A DNA stretch of 64,000 nt. Origin: Chiridota heheva (taxonomy: Eukaryota > Echinodermata > Holothuroidea > Apodida > Chiridotidae). Below the pieces are notes generated by a model that did not search any database, was not told the origin of the DNA, and was given only the letters and a program-made list of their open reading frames with translations. Numbering within the stretch: position 1 is the stretch's first letter; each line of letters begins with the position of its first letter. The position numbers and the translations under genes are program-made. Positions 59,201 to 63,950 of the stretch are shown one piece after another. Location: assembly GCA_020152595.1 (NCBI GenBank), contig JAIGNY010001807.1, positions 415,001 through 479,000 on the forward strand, read 5' to 3'.

Positions 59201-61639
59201 AATTCTTTGAAGAGTGATTACTGTGTCAGAAAAGGTGGAGTCTCTATTTTTTTGGGCCCAAAGAGAGGAATTACTATCAGATTTTGCAGGGATTATTTTG
59301 TGATTAATTGGCCTTACAAGAAATTGTTACACACCAGAACATGAGCACATTGTGTAATTTCCTTGTGGTGAAAAGTTAAAAACATTTCAAGGTCTCATCT
59401 GAGGTGGTTTCTAGGTGGGCTGACACAACCACTACTGCCTTAATTGGCACATTATTATCGCATCTACGTCAGGGGGTACAGGAAGGGGGACATCTCCATT
59501 TTAGAGGGCTCTGGTTCTTTTCAACCTTCCTCCCCGATAAAAATATGTAATAAAAACAATGAAGCAAAATCATTGTATTATACCTATGTTATGTTTCATT
59601 ACATTTCTGGCGGGGTGATAGTGGTGGAAGGGAGAAGGATGGGGAGGGGGGGGGGGGGGTGGTTCAAATGGTTCCAAGTTCTTTCACCTAAGGATTTCAT
59701 GTTTAAAAGTTCTCATGCCCCTCCTTAGCATTTGTCTACATGTGTTCATATCTATGAAGTGTATTCTTTCAAAGAGGGCTGATGTAAGTTTAGCCAAGCG
59801 TTAAACTGAGTCGCCCCATATATGAAATTTGAATTAAATAAGTGAATACCATGAAAACAGCAAAAGACAATGACATGTTGACGAAATGGAATATTATGCT
59901 GATTAAGAATTTCAACAGATTTGCACTCCTAAGAAAAAAAGAAGAAGGAATATGTGCTGGTTTTTCCACACTTATTCAAATTGTTCTGCAATTTACAACG
60001 TATGCTATTCAATAGATATACACTACTGTTTAATTTTTCATTGGTTTTCTATATTTTCTTTGTTTTTTTTGGTTGTTGTCTTGTCCTTTCCTCTCAAGGG
60101 AAATTCAGCTAATTAAATGCCAGACCATCACACAGATCGGTCAGTGTCCACTGTCCAAAGCGATGAAAGTATTTTTATAGCCTTTTGTCTCATCAACTCC
60201 ATCCAACCTCTCAAATTAAATTAATTATATTATTTTTTCTGTAATTGTTCTAATTTTCTACATTGAAATAAAATTCTTGTTATATCAAATTGCATATGTA
60301 AATCTGAATGAAAAATGGCTTTGGATAATGCTGGTAAGGACGTTTACACTGACCACTTTTCTTTGGTCAAATTGTATTTGTCTTTTAAGGGTACTGGACA
60401 TCATTAATCAAATCTTAACAGACTGTTTTGGTCGGGTTTGCAAAAGAGCACCAAAGGAGTTGATGAGATTTTTCATGGTGCATTGTACAGCAGATGAACT
60501 TTTGTTGGTAATTTCTTCTTAATTACTGGTCAGATCTTAAGTGGTTCTGGTCAGTAATGGCAGTCCGAGGCAGTTGAATTATCAGACCCTTGAGACTGTT
60601 AACAACTTGTGAAGTAATCAGTGGGTTGTCATTTAAACTAATTAATCTTGTTCTTCCTCCAGGGATGTACATAAACAAAGAGGGAATAGTTAGTATTTAT
60701 AGACATTATGATCAGAGATTGGTATGGTTGTCTTATCGTGAATGAAGGCTGTGGCATAGCTGGGGAGGCGGAGGCATTTGGATATCCACTTTTCAGAAAA
60801 TAATGTTATAAAGGTCTCTCCCCCTCCCCACTTGACGTTGACATCAATACTTCTTGACTGCTGGCTATACCACTGGTGAATGATGTTGGGTGTTATGAAA
60901 TTGAAAACCTTTTGACTGAAATATGGGCAAAGAGCTAGGTAGTTTTTGACATTATGCAAAAAGTCTCGGTTTATATTATCAGCTACCATATTTGACTTTA
61001 TACTTAAATATTCATTCATGTAAAGTCTTGTGCCTTGTTGTAATATATTTTTTGAGTGTATTTCAATACATGGTTGATTAATTTCAAAGCGTAGAAGATT
61101 TGTTACTAGAGGGGTCAGTAAGACAATGAAAGTTTCCAAGAGCCAGAATAACAACAATTTATTTCTTATTCTTCATATCCCTAAACTCAGCTTTTAATGT
61201 GCAATACAATTTTTTTAATGTTTATTTATTTATTTTTTGTGCCAAAAATTATTTGTACTTGTCTGATTGAGTTTTTGTCACATTGCTGATCTGTTCTTGT
61301 TTTGATTGGTTTCTCTTTGAGTAATGTTACTTAATAAATTAAGAAATATGTAAAAATTGTATTTATAAGTAATATAGGGTCTACATTTTAACAGAAAAGT
61401 TTTGTGATAACAGCTCAGAACATTTTATGTTCACTTTAAAAGTTCTGATAAGTCTTCTTTTCTACTTTCTTGCTAAATAATGGATACTCCTTGAAGGAAT
61501 TAAGATCTTTTTATAGTTTGTTATATTAACTATCTTTAATTCTCCTTGTCATTTTCTGCTTTCCTCTTAAATGAAGGATACGGGTGGAGAAAATTCAACC
61601 ACAAGTGGAAGTAGTGAGGAACTTCCTATTATTTACAAG
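2153..61639 (+). CDS. SOWAH-like: SOWAH-family gene (Sosondowah ankyrin-repeat protein), 5' six exons, partial
   Basis: Joined exons 2153-2282, 13849-13910, 15743-16084, 50163-50522, 55949-56122 and 61577-61639 encode 377 residues without a stop. Residues ~6-78 fit the N-terminal winged-helix-like domain of SOWAH proteins: a hydrophobic helix, then GGKVPNVRLVAHFSKFLKD, then KFKGFVNEVASLKDEG, then a basic strand GEKIVILKKKYKK. The rest is low-complexity, charged and probably disordered, as in the family between this domain and the C-terminal ankyrin repeats. Those repeats are not in the window, so the gene runs off the right edge. Splice phases agree at every junction (phase 1 after exon 1, phase 0 afterwards). 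Family members are poorly characterised; no enzymatic role is claimed. The family assignment rests on memory of the domain's pattern, not on a search. The start at 2153 has A at -3 and G at +4. No TATA box was identified upstream. Confidence 0.85.
2760..4790 (+). mobile_element. Non-LTR retrotransposon (LINE) ORF2 remnant, inactivated
   Basis: The sense strand encodes the end of an AP-endonuclease (VILAGDFNQPNIDW near 2790; a diverged RDHDIV near 3020, where SDH is usual), a ~230-codon linker open to 3578, and a reverse transcriptase. RT blocks visible are NKASGPD (3710), LDFSKALNKVPH (4100), GVPQGTVLGPLLFLLYVND (4270) and the catalytic FADD at 4358-4369. It is dead: in-frame stops near 3577 and 3729 and at least one frameshift between 4150 and 4290 break the frame. 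The 5' half is missing. An A/T-rich tail ends near 4790. The RT style is CR1/Jockey-like, but the clade cannot be fixed by eye. It lies in intron 1 in the gene's orientation. Confidence 0.85.
4836..4944. mobile_element. 101-bp MITE with TTAA target duplication (copy 1)
   Basis: The element proper is 4840-4940, flanked by TTAA at 4836-4839 and 4941-4944. Perfect 14-bp terminal inverted repeats: CCCTTACTCTACCA at 4840-4853 and its complement at 4927-4940. The interior is GC-rich, unlike its surroundings. TTAA duplications with CCC-starting termini are the hallmark of the piggyBac superfamily. It is far too short to code for anything and must be non-autonomous. A near-identical copy sits at 34531-34631. 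Confidence 0.9.
6033..7095. mobile_element. hAT-type non-autonomous DNA transposon with perfect 8-bp TSD
   Basis: Flanked by ACCCCTTT at 6033-6040 and 7088-7095. Termini are CAGGCTTGGAAAAAT (6042-6056) and its exact complement (7073-7087). One extra C at 6041 sits outside the left terminus. CAG...CTG ends with 8-bp duplications are diagnostic of hAT elements. Subterminal copies of ACTCGCCA in both orientations occur near both ends (6069, 6093, 6979, 7003, 7038), as expected of transposase-binding sites. No recognisable transposase is present. The interior holds an open stretch reported separately. Confidence 0.88.
8357..8466 (+). repeat. Interrupted poly-A repeat
   Basis: Two to three units of 'CCAAAGGGGAAATCCCCC' followed by 15-22 A residues, period about 40-46 bp. 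Long ORFs read through it on both strands only because of its composition. Confidence 0.8.
9180..9980. repeat. 60-bp tandem array, about 14 units, two dyads per unit
   Basis: The unit contains the hairpin GTGTCTT-GCTCA-AAGACAC and, in the common form, the 10-bp palindrome GTTCGCGAAC, joined by 'CCAGTACCTTTTGTATAC'. Most units are 60 bp; three are shortened (near 9600, 9640 and 9860). Because the period is a multiple of three, several frames stay open on both strands; these ORFs are not treated as genes. The array abuts the conserved element tail beginning at 9985. Confidence 0.92.
9985..10539 (+). mobile_element. Tail of hairpin-headed repeat family D (copy 1)
   Basis: This is homologous to 53107-53500 plus 55567-55680: shared blocks include 'GTACATGCTTATGTTA', 'TTAATATGCATGGTGGGC', 'AATGATGTAAACACCAT' and 'GGAACAAATATTTCAT'. 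It ends with GCATCGGAACC at 10500-10510, which is 10/11 complementary to the head of the other copy (GGTTCCAATGC at 51984). The C-terminal part of a 293-codon ORF across array and tail includes a hydrophobic segment, but it decodes repeat DNA and is not accepted as a gene. Confidence 0.75.
11905..12340 (+). repeat. Direct duplication, ~105 bp, spaced 323 bp
   Basis: The block ending 'AAAATATATTTTCCAGCACG' and continuing 'TGRTATGGTCAAATTGACC' occurs at about 11905-12014 and again at 12236-12337, with roughly 80 percent identity judged by eye. No coding sense in either copy. Confidence 0.8.
12631..12705 (+). repeat. 35-bp tandem duplication (two copies)
   Basis: 'AGTTTGAGGGGCTCGC' continuing 'AACCCCTAGCTAATTGTCA' is repeated immediately with two or three changes. 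Confidence 0.85.
13849..13910 (+). CDS. SOWAH-like: SOWAH exon 2 (second half of N-terminal domain)
   Basis: A strong polypyrimidine tract and TTTTTCAG acceptor end at 13848. The exon is 62 nt and begins with CT, completing the split codon from exon 1 as ACT (Thr). The following 20 codons read ENRKKFKGFVNEVASLKDEG, which matches the family's F-K-x-F-V-N-x-V block. It ends at 13910 before a GTAAAT donor, phase 0. It is too short to appear as an ORF and was found by looking for the missing piece between exons 1 and 3. Confidence 0.85.
14085..14495. mobile_element. TTAA foldback MITE, family A (copy A1, 3' end truncated)
   Basis: Starts TTAA|AGGAATACTCCC at 14085. It carries long imperfect inverted arms ('CAGGAAGTGCTGTGATGATAA' on the right, 'ACTTCCTGTACTAATC' on the left) and the family block 'GCGGACAAGAAAA', which is inverted relative to the copy at 43299. 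The right terminus is not recognisable. Confidence 0.65.
14551..14638 (+). repeat. 29-bp tandem repeat, three units
   Basis: 'CTTCATATGTCAAATATTAC' plus 'AAAGCAGTT' is repeated three times almost perfectly. It lies inside a 74-codon ORF that has no other support. Confidence 0.88.
15246..15560 (+). repeat. Hairpin-headed dispersed repeat (family F), truncated
   Basis: Begins with a perfect 7-bp stem, CGGAGGT (15246-15252) and ACCTCCG (15262-15268), loop 9, followed by (TTTG)n and 'ATCTCAAGAACTGATGACTG'. A second block 'ATCTCAAGAACTAATGATTG' follows near 15446. From memory this head is widespread in marine invertebrate genomes. No matching right end is visible. Confidence 0.65.
15743..16084 (+). 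CDS. SOWAH-like: SOWAH exon 3 (end of N-terminal domain, acidic linker)
   Basis: The acceptor is an 18-T run followed by GAAG, with the AG at 15741-15742. The -3 base is A, a weaker but usable acceptor. The exon has 114 codons, phase 0 in and out. It begins GEKIVILKKKYKKE, the final basic beta-strand/wing of the domain, then turns into an acidic, Ser/Arg-rich stretch (FTYEEVEDYSQQPSWEVP, then many S, D, E and R) typical of disordered linkers. The donor GTAAGT is at 16085-16090. The next coding exon is 34 kb away. Confidence 0.85.
17222..17300 (-). repeat. tRNA-like relic or tRNA-derived SINE head
   Basis: On the minus strand an A-box-like TAGTCTAGTGGTA (17291-17279) is followed about 30 bases later by a B-box-like GGTTCGAAT (17249-17241), the spacing of RNA polymerase III internal promoters. 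The T-arm stem no longer pairs well (flanks of GTTCGAA do not complement), and no clear acceptor stem or anticodon arm can be drawn. A decayed SINE or tRNA pseudogene is therefore more likely than a working tRNA. Confidence 0.55.
19147..19917. mobile_element. TTAA MITE, family G, ~763 bp
   Basis: TTAA at 19147-19150 and 19914-19917. The left end AGGAGCACTCGACCGAAAAG pairs with the inverted right end AGGAGCTCTCAACCCAAAAA, about 28 bp imperfect. No transposase recognised inside. A relative of the left part lies inverted near 45161-45380. Confidence 0.75.
19927..20108 (+). repeat. 22-bp tandem repeat, about 8 units
   Basis: 'GCAGGTGCATATGTTACGTG' plus TA repeats directly to the right of the family G MITE, with an aberrant unit near 20020-20045. 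Confidence 0.88.
20633..21870 (+). mobile_element. Hairpin-headed element family E (copy 1, 3' truncated)
   Basis: The head is a stem GGTTCGCAT (20633-20641) / ATGCGAACC (20652-20660), followed by 'CTATGTAATGGCGA' and a CCGTCTGGC-rich stretch, then the block 'TTTCCTCAGAAATGTTAAAG' and a ~24-bp minisatellite from about 21540. The same modules, in the same order, form the complete copy at 53505-55565. A 150-bp internal duplication ('CATTTGCATAAAGTTGCTAC' at 21091 and 21241) is absent from that copy. The right end is missing. Confidence 0.82.
21540..21866 (+). repeat. 24-bp minisatellite in family E copy 1
   Basis: Degenerate units of the type GGTGGGATGCCATGTGGGAC + ATGG, with many variants, ending abruptly near 21866. 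Confidence 0.85.
22170..25562 (-). pseudogene. Decayed coding element of unknown family
   Basis: Several minus-strand segments read as protein but are broken. 25402-25037 stays in one frame except for a TAG at 25219-25217 and includes YVVTKDNNPVVMSTLHIDPN and LQDVLLVWSLAG. A frameshift near 25035 leads into VIQVKEEFVWVRPPTDI and a helical, Leu/Glu-rich stretch to 24594. Another frameshift near 24640 is followed by a LINE-tail insertion (24490-24556). 24412-23999 gives a coiled-coil-like stretch. 23507-23397 and 22856-22716 start at good acceptors, the latter reading LQVLLRLPMSRMRALRTFLK. 22360-22260 has an open frame VPFVRVSNLQLYIKQIVKKN. The breaks show it is dead. I do not recognise the family. 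A fragment of it is duplicated at 26575-26690, so it is probably a repetitive element and not a unique host gene. Confidence 0.6.
24490..24556 (+). mobile_element. 5'-truncated LINE tail inserted in the decayed element
   Basis: 'AACCTCTTGGCACA' ... 'CGGTGCCATTAAACTTCAAC' and a (CAAAC)n-like end match the 3' terminus of the RNase-H LINE at 37101-37160 ('AACCTCTTAGGCACA' ... 'GTGGTGCCATTAAGCCCTCA'). It is in the opposite orientation to the coding strand it interrupts. The left limit is uncertain. Confidence 0.7.
26575..26690 (-). pseudogene. Second fragment of the decayed minus-strand element
   Basis: About 107 bp are close to 25077-25180 reversed. On the minus strand it reads ENCQEKCVVTKDNNPVVMPA against ESCQEKYVVTKDNNPVVMST in the longer copy. 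Coding sense is lost on both sides. Confidence 0.75.
27871..28450. mobile_element. TTAA foldback MITE, family A (copy A2)
   Basis: The left TTAA is at 27871-27874, the right TTAA at 28447-28450. The right end GGGAATATTCCT|TTAA is typical of the family. Over most of its length it is the reverse complement of 45581-46143 (shared blocks: CCAATAAACGAATAGGAAAA, TTTCATTAAAATCTATCATC, ATGACATCATCAGACACGAA). Confidence 0.8.
28447..29011. mobile_element. TTAA foldback MITE, family A (copy A3), abutting A2
   Basis: Begins TTAA|AGGAAGAATCCC at 28447, sharing its TTAA with copy A2, and ends CGGGAATATTCCT at 29007. The centre holds a near-perfect palindrome (28705-28741). Inverted arms carry GTGTGATGTCATAAAG and its counterpart. 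Confidence 0.72.
28705..28741. repeat. 17-bp palindrome with 3-base loop
   Basis: ACCATGGAGCTATTAAC (28705-28721), loop TCA, then GTTAATAGCCCCATGGT (28725-28741): 16 of 17 positions complementary. It marks the centre of the foldback element A3. Confidence 0.9.
29171..29696. mobile_element. TTAA foldback MITE, family B (copy B1)
   Basis: Left TTAA|AAGATTAGTTTAGGGGTTAA, right GCTTGACCACAGAACTAATC + CT|TTTA. Arms share 'TATATGAACGAGGACTCCAA' and its reverse 'CTTTTGAAGTCCTCTTTCAT'. Same family as 50594-51159. Confidence 0.75.
32440..37160 (+). mobile_element. RNase-H-bearing LINE (I/Nimb-like), degenerate, with internal deletion
   Basis: ORF1 begins at an ATG near 32535 and after frameshifts reaches tandem CCHC-type knuckles at 33085-33215 (CHKCQGYGHGKNSC, CGKCGA, CTNCDG). 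ORF2 shows an AP-endonuclease remnant (near 34265), an RT start (FFDIEKAFDT, ~35682-35712), then directly the post-RT region (GNIVYCAAHN, LCLGAYRTSP at ~35720-35825), so the FADD-type catalytic core is missing. An RNase H remnant starts at 36180 with acidic residues at the expected D (YTDC), E (SAEGKA) and D (FSDS) positions. A C-terminal segment (RIGHIHLTHSHLF) lies near 36730. The 3' end has an A-rich tail at ~37160. Many stops and frameshifts. The 5' limit is uncertain. The clade is from memory of domain order. Confidence 0.85.
34527..34635. mobile_element. 101-bp MITE with TTAA target duplication (copy 2), nested in LINE
   Basis: The element is 34531-34631 with TTAA at 34527-34530 and 34632-34635. 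It is the same length as copy 1 (4840-4940) and I count 3 differences in 101 bases. It interrupts the endonuclease-to-RT region of the LINE, so it arrived after the LINE. Confidence 0.92.
37318..43010 (+). repeat. 52-bp satellite array, about 109 units, TATA-like core in each
   Basis: The unit reads, in pieces, CTCTTTGAATTATGAAAC - GACAGTATATAAAGCAGTC - TAAAACAGTCTTGGT. Period 52 is exact over long stretches (for example 37863 to 38071 is 208, four units). Variants fall at fixed places: CGACAG, CAACAG, CAGCAG or TGACAG before TATATAAAG; GCAGTC, GCATTC or GTAGTC after it; TTAT or TTAG in GAATTATG. Edges at 37260-37330 and 43000-43085 are degenerate. All frames contain stops, so it is non-coding. 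Confidence 0.97.
43295..43882. mobile_element. TTAA foldback MITE, family A (copy at 43.3 kb)
   Basis: TTAA|AGGAATAATCCCATGG on the left and the inverted CCATGGAAATATTCTT|TTAG on the right. Long arms are imperfectly complementary, including ATGATGTCATCACAGTACTT against GTGCTGTGATGACATAATGA. The right TTAA has decayed to TTAG. It follows the satellite array closely. Confidence 0.8.
45161..45380. mobile_element. Fragment related to family G MITE
   Basis: Begins 'TTTAAAGGAGATCTCAAAAA' and, near the other end, contains 'AATAAGCCCTCGCTTTTTGG', which reversed resembles the subterminal 'GAAAAGTGAGGGCGTATTT' of 19151-19913. The outer right terminus is lost. Homology is weak. Confidence 0.45.
45577..46147. 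mobile_element. TTAA foldback MITE, family A (copy A4)
   Basis: Left TTAC|AGGGATATTCCCGTGG, right GAGAATATTCCT|TTAG; both duplications are one base off TTAA. It is the reverse complement of copy A2 at 27875-28446 through most of its length. Confidence 0.8.
47440..48115 (+). repeat. Degenerate ~20-22-bp A-rich tandem repeat
   Basis: Loose repetition of 'AAAATTGAAGAAAATTTACC' with alternatives '...CCCCAAAATGAAGG'. It ends in a run of G and C near 48121-48150. The minus-strand ORFs (Phe/Ser-rich) are compositional. Confidence 0.8.
48485..48800 (+). repeat. 30-bp tandem array (left part)
   Basis: 'GTTGGGTCAAGATTCACCTC' plus 'TGCCAAAACT' is perfect or near-perfect in six units at 48560-48745, with decayed units on both sides. 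Both strands are open across it because the period is a multiple of three. Confidence 0.93.
49735..49910 (+). repeat. Decayed units of the 30-bp array (right part)
   Basis: Several 'TTGTTCAAGATTCACAYC' and 'GTCAAGATTCACCC' units resemble the degenerate edge units of the array at 48485-48800. About 900 bp of non-repetitive sequence separates the two. Confidence 0.7.
50163..50522 (+). CDS. SOWAH-like: SOWAH exon 4 (disordered linker)
   Basis: The acceptor is TTTCCATATTGCAG, AG at 50161-50162; a second AG six bases further in would remove two codons without a frameshift. The exon has 120 codons, phase 0 in and out, with a GTAAAT donor at 50523. The product is rich in E, K, D, S and R (for example SQKKSPEEERKVYREKERDP) with no predicted fold. 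Assignment to this gene rests on phase, strand, splice signals and matching composition; no conserved domain confirms it. Confidence 0.75.
50590..51163. mobile_element. TTAA foldback MITE, family B (copy B2)
   Basis: TTAA at 50590-50593 and 51160-51163. Arms of about 220 bp: left 'AGAACTAGTTCAGTAGTCAA', right reversed 'AGGATTAGTTCAGTGGTCAA', continuing through 'TATGAAAGAGGACTT' and 'GACTGAAATCAGACTA'. A partial second copy ('TATATGAAATGAGACTTGAA') follows at 51164-51260, starting at the same TTAA. Confidence 0.85.
51742..51797 (+). repeat. 14-bp tandem repeat, four units
   Basis: 'GGCCCGAGTAGAAT' alternates with 'GGCCTGACTAGAAT', GC-rich against an AT-rich background. Confidence 0.9.
53505..55565 (+). 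mobile_element. Family E element, complete, nested; Helitron/HINE-like
   Basis: Left GGTTCGCATGC at 53505-53515 (also arm of a 9-bp stem with 53524-53532) is exactly complementary to GCATGCGAACC at 55533-55543, 22 bp from the right end, which reads ...ACCATTCTAG. The body has the TTTCCTCAGAAATGTTAAAG block and a 24-bp minisatellite. The empty-site homologue at 10400-10430 shows a precise insertion between T residues without an obvious target duplication. Subterminal inverted repeats, a CTAG end, T/T insertion and internal tandem repeats are features of non-autonomous Helentron-type elements. No Rep/helicase is present. Confidence 0.7.
54280..55480 (+). repeat. 24-bp minisatellite in family E copy 2
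   Basis: Units of GGTGGGATGCCATGTGGGAC + ATGG, most regular at 55320-55460. Two blocks are separated by a ~120-bp spacer that is itself duplicated ('CATTTGCATATAAG...GATAGCTAGGATGA' at 54188 and 54489, and once at 21470). Open frames on both strands are a consequence of the period. Confidence 0.92.
55949..56122 (+). CDS. SOWAH-like: SOWAH exon 5 (disordered linker)
   Basis: The acceptor TTCTTATTTGTAG ends at 55948 and the donor GTAAGT begins at 56123. The exon has 58 codons, phase 0 in and out. It reads GLLANPALEADSKLEPKK and continues acidic and Ser-rich (SREDLSLDDDHEAEASAP). Composition and phase match exons 3 and 4. Skipping it would preserve the reading frame, so it could be an alternative exon. 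Confidence 0.75.
56497..56577 (+). repeat. Tandem duplication of ~38 bp (two copies)
   Basis: 'GCAGYTGATTGGCTGAGT' followed by 'ACAAAGRTACAATYCCC' is repeated twice, with a third partial start. Confidence 0.85.
57942..58358. mobile_element. TTAA foldback MITE, family B (copy B3)
   Basis: Left AGGAATAGTTCAGTGGTTGA (57946), right reversed AGGATTAATTCAGTGGTCAA next to TTAA at 58355-58358. The left duplication has decayed to TCGA. Confidence 0.72.
61577..61639 (+). CDS. SOWAH-like: SOWAH exon 6 (short linker exon)
   Basis: This is a 63-nt, 21-codon exon with phase 0 on both sides: DTGGENSTTSGSSEELPIIY plus Lys. It follows a pyrimidine-rich tract and the first AG after it (61575-61576; -3 base A) and precedes GTAAAA. 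A branch-point-like TTAAC lies about 50 bases upstream. No further coding exon of this gene is recognisable up to 64000. It is the shortest piece of the model after exon 2 and the least secure. Confidence 0.65.
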
Positions 61640-63189
61640 GTAAAATATGTATTAATCGTGTTTGTTGCTGCTGCCTTAGTCTCCAAAGTGTTTAATGTGC
61701 CAAAAAGGAAGAACAAATATTTGCTTGTAATATCTTTTTGCAAAACCTTTGTTTTTGTTTTCTTATTGTGTTTTCTTTTGTTGAATTGTCGCCCTGACCT
61801 TAAAATCTTTGCATAATGTTTTTTTTTTTTGGTAAAGGGATGTTTAATTTTTAAAATGAATTGAAAAATGCACTGAATGAATTGTTGAACTGCCTATTAT
61901 TTAGAGATGAATATTTTAACATTTTTAATTGTATGTACTGCTCACAAAAACAGTAAGTACCTGTGCGCTGAGTTATTTCTTTAGTTTTTGTTGCATATTC
62001 TGTTTTTTTGGCATTTTTATTTCACTTTCTTTTGCAAACCTTTTGAGCAAGATCTGCTTTAATGGATACGTTTTCCTGATAAATTGTATGTTTTAATGCT
62101 GCTGCAAAACATCTTATAATGGTCTATGTACTTGAACTTTCAGCAGGTTTTTATATCTAGGTTGATAAACATTGGAAGGGATTTCAGGCACATTTAAAAG
62201 ATGTCCAACTTGGAGAGATTGTAATGAAGACTTTACAGAGATTTGAAATCAAGTTGGAAGTTAGTTTTGGTTACAGCTGGAAAGGATTTCAGTTTCACTT
62301 TGGGAGGGATTTCTTTTGTCACAGTCGGAAGGGAGTTTTGCTCACAGGTGGAACCTTCCATTTCAGCATATTAGGTAGTAATTTGTACATTAGGCAATAG
62401 AAAGCAGTTACTCAAAATTTCAGATATGTCTATTTTAATTAAGAGGGCTGAAATTTTAAATAATTATACATCAGTGATTTGAATTTTATGTCAATTGGAG
62501 TTTTAGCATTTTTTTTAAATTTGGGTAAAGATGAGAAAAAGAAGAAAAATTCTCTTTATTAATCAGAAATTGATCTTTCCTGCTTTATATATTTGGTAAA
62601 TTCCTTTTAATTTTCAATCATTGCAAGGTTGACTTAAAGACAATTGTAGGTACTGATCTGTAGAGTGAGTACTTTTATAAGGGCAGCCTCCTGATTAGGG
62701 TGTAAGTACTGTAATGGTTGAAAAACTGGGTAAGGCCGCTGATTTATGTGGGAGAAAAACATGTTACTTGTACATGACTGACAGATGTAGTATATTTTTA
62801 AAGGCTTGAATGCATGTACTGTATTAACTGTATCGACTATTAGAAGCAAAAAGCATTCTATCTATTAGTGTAAAAATTATATTAAGATTTGATAGAGCTT
62901 GCTGTACAGCAAAAGATTTTTATTTTTACTACAAATGTTATTTAAGTATACAGGTCAGCAAATGCCACCAACTCTGAAAATTGATTAATGTATTCGGGCA
63001 AAATAGCCAATCAAATGGGACAAGAAGCATGAGAAAGGGTCATTAGTTTAATTCAGGGGTCAATTATACCTAAATATAATAAAAATGAGCAAAACTGTCT
63101 CTTCTCCTATGTGGGCTTCAGTATGGATAAATATGAAAGACCTTGATTTGACAATGGTGGGGCTAATTATCCTTAAAAGAGTTTGTGCT

Positions 63190-63672
63190 TGCTGATAGCT
63201 CCTCAAGCTTGCTGATAACTCCTCAAGCTTGCTGATAGCTCCTCAAGCTTGCTGATAGCTCCTCAAGCTTGCTGATAGCGCCTCAAGCTTGCTGATAGCT
63301 CTTCAAGCTTGCTGATAGCTCCTTAAGCATGCTGATAGCTCCTCAACCTTGCTGATAGCTCCTCAAGCTTGCTGATAGCTCTTCAAGCTTGCTGATAGCC
63401 TCAAGCTTGCTGATAGCTCCTCAAGCTTGCTGATAGTGCCTCAAGCTTGCTGATAGCTCTTCAAGCTTGCTGATAGCTCCTCAAGCTTGCTGATAGCTCC
63501 TCAAGCTTGCTGATAGCTCCTCATGCTTGCTGATAGCTCCTCAAGCTTGCTGATAGCGCCTCAAGCTTGCTGATAGTGCCTCAAGCTTTCTGAAAGTTCC
63601 TCAAGCTTGCTGATAGCTCCTCAAGCTTGCTGATAGCTCCTCAAGCTTGCTGACAGCGCCTCAAGCTTGCTG
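63190..63672 (+). repeat. 20-bp tandem array with HindIII core, about 24 units
   Basis: The unit is CTCAAGCTTGCTGATAGCTC, carrying the palindrome CAAGCTTG. Substitutions are few; one unit near 63400 is shortened. Confidence 0.95.
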
Positions 63673-63844
63673 TTAACTCATAGTAATGCAACAAGATCAC
63701 TTTGAGCTTATACAGCCTGGAAAGCTTGTTTTTATTCTGCAAACCCATAAAGATTCCATTTGTGAGTTGATAGCCGGGAAAGAAGGGGGGGGGGGCACTT
63801 CATACTTAAAGTGGTAGGGGTGTGCAGCCCACCACTCGAAAAAC

Positions 63845-63950
63845 ATACCCGCAATATGACAGATGTTTTGGTAACTGCAGTATGAAATTATACAATTTTG
63901 ATACCCGCAGTATGAAAGAAGTCAATTTTGATACCTGCAGTATGAGTATA
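63845..63950 (+). repeat. Short ~31-bp repeat, about 3 units
   Basis: 'TTTTGATACCYGCAGTATGA' recurs at ~63896 and ~63927, with a more diverged unit before them. Confidence 0.7.

Larger units (their letters stand above)
56123..61576 (+). other. SOWAH intron 5 (5.5 kb)
   Basis: GTAAGT...AATGAAG, phase 0. Contains a 37-bp tandem duplication (56497-56575) and a family B MITE (57946-58354). 56600-57940 and 58360-61570 hold only short ORFs without recognisable domains. Confidence 0.7.

Noticed and set aside
60690..61157. 155-codon minus-strand ORF in intron 5
   Set aside because: The longest simple ORF in that intron, but no domain, repeat relationship or splice signals that I can recognise. Chance is not excluded.
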